From NCBI RefSeq assembly GCF_905220365.1, contig NC_061129.1:1364803-1428802 (forward strand): DNA of 64,000 nucleotides, given 5' to 3'. The translations under genes and the position numbers were made by a program. This document shows positions 11,001 through 20,778 of the stretch, one piece after another (position 1 is the stretch's first letter; each line of letters starts with the position of its first letter). The DNA is from Vanessa cardui. Its lineage: Eukaryota; Arthropoda; Insecta; Lepidoptera; Nymphalidae. The notes under the pieces are model-generated. The model ran no database searches. It worked only from the letters and a program-made list of their open reading frames with translations, and was not told the DNA's origin.

Positions 11001-11976
11001 AGGTCCGTTTTTAAAAATATTCGCTTCTGTCAGTGGAAACACTCTGACTCACAATGATTTCATGAATTAAAATTACTCTTATTTGAGTACGCATTATTAA
11101 AACTCTCTAATACCTGTAGTACTTAATTATCGTCCTTTGCAATACATCTTTATAAAACTATAATAATAACATAATATACACTAAATGTCGTTTTATATTT
11201 TAGAATTTTAAAAAATGAACTCAAAGAATGGCGGGAACAATTATTAGGCATACTGATGCCACAGTTGCAAACAGACGTTTGGGATGATAGTTCCGCCCTA
11301 CACGAGAAAGAAGTGTTCTCGCATAACAGCCCACCACAACCGGCAGATCCCGAAACATCGATTATTGATCAATTAGTAAATAATATACGTACCTATGTCT
11401 ATTAAATTATCTTTCACTATAAAATTATTTTAATTAATCATATAATTATAATTTTGTAGATGAAATCAGCGGAAATTAACAAACAAATAAAAGAAGGCGA
11501 CATTAATAAATCCTTTGAGGAAGCTCTGTCGTCCTCGGATTTATCCCTTGTGATGGCAGCTTGCAAGGCTGCCGACTTGGATACGGTGTTTTCTACGCCA
11601 TGCAGTCTTAAACAGTCAGTGTTGTTGTCTCTCGTTCAACAACTCGCTACTGATATGGTCCACGATACTCAACTTAAATGCAGGTCAATAATATATTTAT
11701 TTTATTGATCAGCAAAACTTATAGTACTTCCTAACATATTTATGATACTATCATTTGATTATTTTTTACTGTGACGTGATTTTATTTATTCGCAGATATT
11801 TGGAAGAAGCATTAATAAATCTTAACCCATCAGATCAAACTACACGCATGCATTTACCTTTAGTTGTTGGAGAAGTTCACAAACACCTATCAAAATTCCT
11901 CCGATCATTTCCAAGTCATGTAGCAAGTCGTCGTATAAGCCTTATCATAATGGCTGCTAATAATTTATTAAAATAA
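8008..11976 (+). CDS. Short Ge-1/EDC4-like paralogue lacking the WD40 domain
   Basis: Exons are 8008-8299, 8721-8844, 9698-9845, 10518-10683, 10809-10944, 11204-11375, 11460-11683 and 11796-11976; together 480 residues plus stop. The C-terminal half aligns with Ge-1 next door: FEEALSSSDLSLVMAACKAA versus FQLALSASDLALVVAACRAA, LLSLVQQLATDM versus LLSLVQQLAADM, and RYLEEALINL versus RYLEEAVMNL. The 166-nt and 224-nt exons have the same length as in Ge-1, and all shared introns have the same phase; the paralogue has one extra intron inside the coiled-coil exon. The chosen ATG opens a Ser/Asp-rich unique stretch of about 80 residues, and no WD40 region is seen upstream. Codons are AT-rich, unlike Ge-1. 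It could bind Dcp2 or P-body partners through the C-terminal domain, but its role is unknown. Undetected 5' exons remain possible. Confidence 0.85.
9018..9268 (+). repeat. tRNA-headed SINE, family C, copy 1
   Basis: In the second intron of the Ge-1 paralogue. It has an A-box-like TGGTCGAGT, a B-box GGTTCGATTCC, a shared body (ACATTGGGATCAGAGTAATG) and an AT-rich (TTTA) tail. It is a near match to the copy at 22499. Confidence 0.85.
9935..10356. mobile_element. hAT-type MITE with perfect 8-bp target duplication
   Basis: A 422-bp element whose right end is GGTTGCCGACCGCTG and whose left end is its near-inverse (AAGCGATCGGTAACC). It is flanked by identical ATTTAAAG at 9927-9934 and 10357-10364. 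GGGCCGC blocks lie inside both ends. It sits in an intron of the Ge-1 paralogue and has no transposase ORF. Confidence 0.85.
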
Positions 11977-12020
11977 ATCAAAGACGATATTTATTATTGT
12001 ATTATTCTTTGTTGATTTTG

Positions 12021-12026
12021 AATAAA
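12021..12026 (+). terminator. Poly(A) signal AATAAA, Ge-1 paralogue
   Basis: A canonical hexamer 45 nt after the stop codon. This supports the paralogue as a complete, terminating transcription unit. Confidence 0.6.
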
Positions 12027-12171
12027 ATTTTTGAACCTTTTTCTCGTCAAATTTTATTTCCCAGACAAAATATTGGAAATGGAATGTTTTTATGGGTGGA
12101 TTAATTATCAAATAGCGTATAATGAACTATGATTGGTAAGTAAATTTTATTGGTAAATTTTAAAACCTTTT

Positions 12172-12630
12172 AATAGGCTATTTGACTGGTTTTTAAAATC
12201 CATTTTATATTATTTAGTAGAAGTTAAGGAGCCCAGTATAAGTTGTGTTTTTTATTTCTAGTACATATTTGCCGAAAAATATCATATTAAAAAAATCCAT
12301 ATATTTATATTTAGCTATTTAATAGCGCGCCAAAACGCTACTTGGACAATATGGCGCTGCAATGGGGTCGGTGTCGTCACTTTCCTGTATTTTAATCTGT
12401 GGTACATATAGTAGAAAATAAAAGTTTACAAGAAAGTGACTTCATCATAAGCCCGGCCAATCAGAAGCTTTTTGTGTCACGTGACAAACGTTTGAAAATT
12501 TGCATTTTTATTTATGGGTTTTTGAATAATTAAGTATTGTTTTCAACTTTCGTTAGTAAATAATACTCATAATATACACTGATTACAAAATAATTCACAA
12601 TTTATTTTTCGCATTGTCAAATGGCCTATT
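12172..12630. mobile_element. MITE with AATAGGCTATTTGAC terminal repeats, copy 1
   Basis: The ends AATAGGCTATTTGAC and GTCAAATGGCCTATT are inverted repeats with one mismatch. The interior matches, in opposite orientation, the element at 44333-44710, including GTCACGTGACAAACGTTT and GCCCGGCCAATCAG. There is no ORF. No clear target duplication is visible, so the superfamily is unassigned. It fills most of the intergenic space before the reticulocalbin-like gene. Confidence 0.8.
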
Positions 12631-12937
12631 GAACCAATAGGAAGGAATTAAAGAAATGGTCCTTCAACAAAATCGAAACATCGATAACAGGCAATGCCGT
12701 TCCGTTTCTCGGGACGGGCACTCGGCCTCGGCCTTCGGCCAAAACCTCAGCTGTCATTCGGTCTGCGAACTGTCTGTCATCAAGTGTCATCCGATAATAT
12801 ATATTTTATTTACAGATACGATTACGATGTTCGGATGTTATTTTTAAGAGGAAAAGAATTAAAATGAGTATGCACAGCTGAAACGTTGCGAGAAGACAAA
12901 ACAAATAAACCCAAAAAGTGATAATTGAATGTAAACT
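12631..12937 (+). promoter_or_regulatory. Presumed promoter/5' UTR of the reticulocalbin-like gene
   Basis: The 307 bp between the MITE and the start codon. It holds a CCAAT (12634), a GC-rich patch with repeated CTCGG (about 12716-12750) and then AT-rich leader. I see no TATA box or ER-stress element that I would trust. Confidence 0.35.
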
Positions 12938-15900
12938 ATGTCAAAACAATATTATATTGCGCTGACGCTTTTATTGACGCCAAATATCTTGCTGTGTGCA
13001 ACGGCGGCCGTGCACAGTCACAGCATCGATAGTACGGAGCGAGAGTCGGACGGCGCGTACCGGCCGAGAGACTATGAGCACTATAACGACGCCGGTCATA
13101 ACGTGGAGTTCGATCACGAAGCGATACTAGGTGCGCCTCAGCTATACGTGCATGTTTACTCGGTCACGTTGCTCCGGCGCAGCGTTTTGCAATGCACGAT
13201 GCTTAGTCGGTGATAACGAATGCGATAGTGGCTATGTCTATGAAACCAGCTCTTTTATTTCTCGTGCCCTCTGTGTTGGTGGTAACTTATTATTTCTCAA
13301 TAGGTAGCGTCAGGGAGGCCGAAGAATATGACTCGCTCAGTCCGGAGGAGGCGAAGCGGCGGTTCGCGCTTTTACTGCCGAAAATGGACCTCAATGGTGA
13401 CTCCTATGTTGACCATTCTGAGCTTAAGAAGTGGATCCTGAACTCTTTTGTGTGAGTTGACTCATAATATTTTTTAAGAACTTCACTGATATATAACATT
13501 CCATTCAAAAATATGTAAAGCAAAAGCAAAAAGACATTTTATAATTTTATTAAAAATCTATATAGCATTTTTTTGATTGGCAAAAGAAAAGCTCCAATTC
13601 TGGATGAAAAACTTCAAATACTTCCCATAAAAACCTATCATATATCAAAGGCACAATAAAAATTAACATATATGTCAAATTCCTTGATATATTTTTTTAA
13701 GCTGTATGTAACAACAAATATGAGTATATAAATATATAATTATAATAAAAAATATATATTTATAAAACATTCCTTTTATCTGACGATGAAAAGTTAACAT
13801 AAAATATTTGTGAATGAAATATTTCTTTATCAAATTATCAAACATAACAGGAGCCTGTATCAAAAAATAAAGCTTAGCATATTAAATAGGAGCAAGCCCC
13901 AGATATCTTTTATATTCAAAAGACTGATTAGCATATATTTCCATATGTATTTAGAAGTGATGTGTTCAATACAATCTGTATCTGGTTTTTTATTTATACA
14001 AACTGTATCAAGGCTGTATAATATGTATCCATAGCCTCTGTTATGGTTTAAAATAGAAGAACTAATAAAAAAAGTTATTATTTTAACACAATCTAAATTT
14101 TTGCTAACAAAGTTGTTTTGGTCATCCTTGACCTATAAGATGTGTATAATGTTTTTATCAGGAATGAGTTACTGTAAATAAGTTTTTTATGCGAAAAAAT
14201 CACAACTTTATTTTGTACATATTAATTAGATAAGTTACAACTTCACTCTCAGTAACCAAACATTCTATATTTATAAATTATAAATTTATAAATCAGTAGT
14301 TCCCAAACTTATTTTTCTCATGGACCACTTTCAAAATTTTATTGGTTTTGGTGGACCCGCTGCTGTTACATTTCTTAAAGTCTCCAAAAAATAAAAATTA
14401 TGTCGCTTCTGTGTCCCGTCCCTATATTCCGATAGGTTAAATAAAAACGAAAAATAGTACATTTTCTAACAATTTATTTATTAAAAGAATAGAAGTACAA
14501 GAAAAAATTAATAAGGTAATATAACTTTGCTTACATTTTCGCTCTTTACTATCACTAGCAGATAAATTTTCGTGGACCCCCATTAACCATATCCATAAGA
14601 TATGGACCCCCATTTTTTATTCACGCCTACATAGACCTTATCACGTCTGCCGTGGACCCCAGGGGATCCACCGGGACCACTTTGGGAATCACTGCTCTAA
14701 ATGAATGATCCCTGATTGTATGAGTAATGCAAACCCTTTTTTCTTCTAGCATAAACAATGACAAATTGTAGTTATACATTCTAGTTTAATGATTAGAGTG
14801 CTATAATTAGCATGGATGAGTATATATGTATGTTGTTACCCAAGGTTAGACTACAATAGTTTGTGATTGACTCATACTACTAGAGAGCACTGAACCCTAT
14901 TTATCAATATTTTTTAAATCTAAAATCTTTAAACGAAACTGATTACACACAACTAAACATCGTGTCATCTCTATGGTCAAGTAAATTAAGACATAAAACA
15001 GAGTCAGTAGTCATCAGTAAGAAAATGGGGCAAAATTATAAACTGAACTCAGTTGATTAAATAAAAATATTATGTTAAAATTATTTTGGTAGTTTTAAGC
15101 CTTATAAACAGATAAATATAAAGAAAACTGTGGGCTATAATATAATTTGGGTTATATATTAAACCCGCAACCAACAAAACAACAAAACCTTGTTTTGCTG
15201 TTTCGTTTTGAAAGGTAAGTGAGCCAGTGTAACTACAAGCGGAAGGGTCCTGAGAACTTAGGTCCCAAGGTTGAGAGCACATTGGAGATATGAGGAATAG
15301 TTATTAATTCCTACCTACAGCGCCAATGTCCATAGGCACTGGTGACCAGTTACCATCTGGTGGACCATTTACCCATCTTATTACATAAAAAAATAATTAA
15401 TAACTTTTGTTTTAATTGTAGTTATATGTTAATTAATCAATTTCTGATTTAGAAAGCTATCCCAAGAGGAGGCTGAGGAGCGCATGTCGGAAACGGACAG
15501 TGACCAAGATGGAATCGTCACATGGTCGGAGTATCTCAAAGACGCTTTTGGTGTCAGCGCTGAGGAGGAACTCGACTCTGAGGATATCGGGGACACGGGC
15601 ATGGTACGTGATGAAAATGGTGGTCTGCAACTTACAGCAGTTCACCAACCGTGTGTCATATTTTCTTGTCAAGTTAAGATTATATTTACTATTACACCAA
15701 GGGTGTTGACAAAACAAAAGTTGCGTATTATTTTGGGAAGCACCTGTCACGAACAACAACAACAACAGCCTAGGAAGTAAACAAACAACAACAGCCTGTA
15801 AACTTCCCATAGCTGGGCTAAGGTTTCCTCTCCCTTTGAGGAGAAGGTTTGGAACATATTCCACCATGCTGTTCCAGTATGGGTTGTTAGAATACACACG

Positions 15901-18900
15901 TGGCGGAATTTTCATGAAATAAGACACATGCAGGTTTCCTCACGATGTATTATTCCTTCACCGCTGAGTACGAGATGAATTATAAACTCAAATTAAGCAC
16001 ATGAATGTTCAGTGGTGTTTGTCGGGGTTGAACCCTTAATCATCGGTTACGATGCTCGCGTTCTAACCGCTGGGCCATCTCGGCTCAAACAGTAAAAACT
16101 AGGTGGATGGCTAAAGAATTTAATTGGTTAAATGTGTCAATTGCATTAGCACGCCCCATTTATGATTACGCTATTAAATTTCAAGTAGTCACGAGCAGCT
16201 GTTACACTGGTCATAAAGTCGATACAATTATACTATATTTCAGGATGTTTATTTGGTATTTTATTCACTAAAATTTCTACCAACCACAATGCATCCGTTT
16301 CCAACGCCTTAATCTTGTATTATATTTATTATACTATTAAGTTTTGCTTAACTATTTATATTCACTATATGCTAATTTTTATTTTTATAATAGATATTTA
16401 AAACAAAGACACTTTTACAACCTTTTGCTACTTTGATGTATCTGATGCTCTGCGGTGAAGGAAAATATCTTGAAGTACGTGTCAGGTGCAATTCCATATA
16501 CTTTCTGAGTTATCTTAAACCAAAATTAAGAAATTTAGGCTTAAGTTCGCTCGTTAGTTTGTCATAGTATTTTGTCATATCACCATATTTTTCTGATAGG
16601 ACTTTTACATAATTTATCTATCTATTAATCTTCTTAGAAGACATTCCATAGTTGCAGATCTTACTTCACACATAATTAAAAAGTTCTATTCACTCCCTGA
16701 GAAGCGTGTCTATATTAAATTACTATAGGCGTGTGTTAGTATGAGTAACGATCATACTGTAACGCTCGTGTTAACACGCAAAATGTTTTAGTGTGCGTGA
16801 GACGACTTAGTCGTAAGGACAGCAAAATAATACAAATTTGACTAATTTTATTTGGGTATTTTTTTTTAATTCCAATATTTCGTTTACACCTTCGTAAGTG
16901 AATGGATCTATCTGGTTGACCCAGGATCCAAATAAATGTGATGTTAGTTAGTTAAGTATGAAGTGTAATTCCTGGCAGCTGGTGCGCGAGGAGAAGGCCA
17001 TGTGGCGCGCCGCCGACGCCAACGGGGACGGCGCGCTCGACTTTGAAGAGTTCGCGGTGAGCTCGCCCTCTTTGATTACATTCTGACAATTGTGAATAAA
17101 TTCAAGTTATATCAGAGTTCCCTTTTTCCGGGACGTTTGTAAGATTCAGTTTCACTTTGTTTTTATTTTCATGAAACCTGGAAATATAATATAATATATA
17201 AAAGTTTAAGTGATCGTTTGTAAAAAATACATTGGTAGAAAAAGCATATTATTCGATACAAGATTTTATAGATGATAAAAAAGCGTGGAGCTAATACCTG
17301 TTGACTTCCAAGCAGGATATATTAATTTAAATAATTGTATTCAATTAACATGACTTTGTATTTTTTAAATGTTAACATTAACAACAAAAGAGTAACTACT
17401 GAGTTTCTTGCCGGTTCTTCTCGGTAGAATCTACTTTCCGAACCGGTGGTAGCTTCACTTAATTGTAAAATGACGTTTCAAAAGTGCTTGTAAAGCCTAC
17501 TTGAATAAAGTTTATTTTGATTTTGATTTTTTTTGAGTGATCTCTTGCTGCCATCGAGTTTTATCATTTTGGTTCTATGTATCCTCCCATATTCTGCCAG
17601 GTGTTCTCCAACCCCGAGGAGCACGAGTCGATGCACGTGTTCCTCGTGAACCAGACGATACGGGAGAAGGACCTCAACGGGGACGGACTCATCAGCTTCC
17701 ACGAGTACATCGGAGACAGGGGTATGACGTCACGATTACATTTCTATTTGACGTAAATTAAAGGTTAGAAGAACTATAATGAGTGTGGTAAACATGCCAA
17801 CTTTGAAACAGTACAGATGTAGGATAATGAGTGTGATAAACGTGACAACTTTGAAACAGATTTGAAACAGATTTGAAATGTGCAAATTCGCAGGCGCGTT
17901 GATCTGACTTTAGATTCAGCATTTGCATTTTTGGTAGATCGCAGAGATTCGACGGCGCCATTATTGTTCTATAAAATAATTTTCGAAATATGTCTGCTGT
18001 TCTTATTTAGCCGTTCTTATTGTCTGCCGGTTGTGTTGCCATAGCGGATATGCTTTTTTTGTAGAATCTTTCGTATATTCTACAGTCATCGATATAAAGT
18101 ACGAACGCTTTTCGTTTAACTTCTTTCATTTATAAAATATTACTTTCCCTGATTTTCCGTAGACAATTTATGGAGTAGTTGATATTTCGTTTCCCACATA
18201 TCAACGCAATCGCACCAAATTAAATTTGCAAATGCGCCAGATAGGTTAGGTTAGTTTTATTTAGTATTTAGGTTTTTAATTATTATTTGTAATAAAAAAT
18301 CTGACTTATATTAGGGCATTTATAGTTATTTTTACTGTGATGCGGCTAATAAGTTATTTCTTACAGACCCAATGAGCCTTGCCGACCTATCTAATGATAT
18401 ATCATTACACAGTATAAAACAAAGTCACTTATCGCTCTCTGTCCCTATGTATGGTTAAATCTTACAAATTACGCAACAGATTAAGATGCGGTTTTTTTTA
18501 ATAGATAGTGTGATTCGAGAAGAGGGGTTTTGTATGTAATACATGGATAATATAGTAAAGAAACACTGATAAACTTTGAGTGAGCCAGTGTAACAACAGG
18601 CACAAGGGACAATAACATCTTAGCTCCCAAGGTAGGTGGCACATTGACGATGTCAGGAATAGTTAATATTTCTTACAGCGTCATTGTCTATGGTGATATG
18701 GTGATGGTGACCACTTACCATCAGGTGGCCCATATGCTCGTCCGCCAACCTATACCATAAAAAAAATATAATTTTAGAAGTTTAAACAAATATCTATAGT
18801 ATATTTATTGTCAGTATTGCACCCGTGCGAAGCCGGGGCGGGTCTAATATAACTTCCCGCTGTGTTAAAGGCTGCTGATGAATAAATAAAGAACAATACA

Positions 18901-20729
18901 ATTGTTGCAAACTCGGAGTAACGACCCCGGTCCTGTTTAGTTTGTAAACACGGCGTCGTTAAACAAGCATTGCTGCGAGTGTGTTGTGATGCAGATTAAT
19001 TGCTTCTGGTCTCTTATCTGTTGCCGTTTTGTTTTAATGCTTCAAAAATGTTGTTTTCTATGTACGATTTTTATATTTAATCAGTGGCGGATTTACCATA
19101 AATAAAATTTTAACAAAAAGAAAAACCGACTTCAAACAAAACACTATTTTAAAACAAATGAATATGCACGAAAAAGTAACAAAAATAATTGCGTATTCAA
19201 CATATTTTTTAGAGTCTTCCTAAGTTAAATGAAATGAAAAATATTAGACTACTTAAAAGTCGATTAACGATTATATCATGTAGTTATAATTATTGTTATA
19301 TTTGGAGCCGGTGTCAGCCACGGTGCCCTTGCCCCAACAATCAAAAGAAAGAAGCGATACGAGCCCCTTGATTGATCCAGTATATTATTGTGTAAAAGGT
19401 AATTTGTAAAAAACATATTTGTCAAAGTATTCTCGTATTGTTTTTTGATAGATATACTGTAGGGTTTTATTGGCTGACACCGACTCCAAATATAACAATA
19501 ATTATAACTACATGATATAATCGTTAATCGACTTTTAAGTAGTCTAATATTTTTCATTTCATTTAACTTAGGAAGACTCTAAAAAATATGTTGAATACGC
19601 AATTATTTTTGTTACTTTTTCGTGCATATTCATTTGTTTTAAAATAGTGTTTTGTTTGAAGTCGGTTTTTCTTTTTGTTAAAATTTTATTTATTTTTTGA
19701 TTTTAAGTGAAGCTGATGTTGACTAACTAATTTTTTTAATATGGATAGATTAAACGTTCCGTTTATATGAGTCAGAAACTACTTCGAGGACAATTTCAAA
19801 GGAAACTTGCGAATAAAGCAAAAATTGACTTTCGAAAATGCGGATTTAATACGTCACGCGGCGTAAACTACAAGGATCCCTCGAAAGAGCTGTAATCGAA
19901 CTCAGCAAAAAAAACTTTGAAAAAGACCAACTATATTTCGTACATCATATGACATCACATCACATACACAAAATTTGATTAAAGATAGTAAGAAATTCTG
20001 CCCTATATCGCACCCTAACTGCGAGCCGTATAGGAGTTCCATCACTACATAGTATAAAACAAAGTCGCTTTCTCTGTCCCTATATCTTTAAATCTACGCA
20101 ACGGATTTTGATGCGGTTTTTTTTAAAAGATAGTGTGATTCAAGGGGAAGGTTTGTGTATATAAAACATGAACAATATAGTAAAGAAACACTGATAATTT
20201 TAGAAGTTTGCGATGTGATGTCGTATATAAACAAATTCTGTAGTATATTTAGTATCAGTATTGCACCGGTGCGAAGCCGGGGTGGGCAGCTAGTTGATTA
20301 TACTATTCGACTATGATAATTACATAAACATAACCACATTACGGAAGGTGACTCAAATAACCTATAAATAAAAGATTCGACCGAGTATCGCTAACGTGCT
20401 CCTCAGAATTGTTCCGTTCCCTTCCGTTCCGTTACTTTGTCATGGATCCTGTGCTCAGAACCTTACCAAACTTTCACCAAATTACCCTTGAAGTATATAT
20501 TTTATAATAAAAAAATAATTATCAAAATTGGTTAACGTGATTTTCAGTTATTCACCTATTTGTCGCGCATATACATAATGCAAATTTAAGACTTATGTCG
20601 TTTTCACATGGATACCATCATCGGAAAAAAAAATAAACTAAATGGGACCCCACGGGAAGCACTACCCTTCAAACAAAAAAAAATTATCAAAATCGGTCCA
20701 CCCAGTAAAAAGTTATGAGGTAACAAACA

Positions 20730-20778
<49 letters not shown>

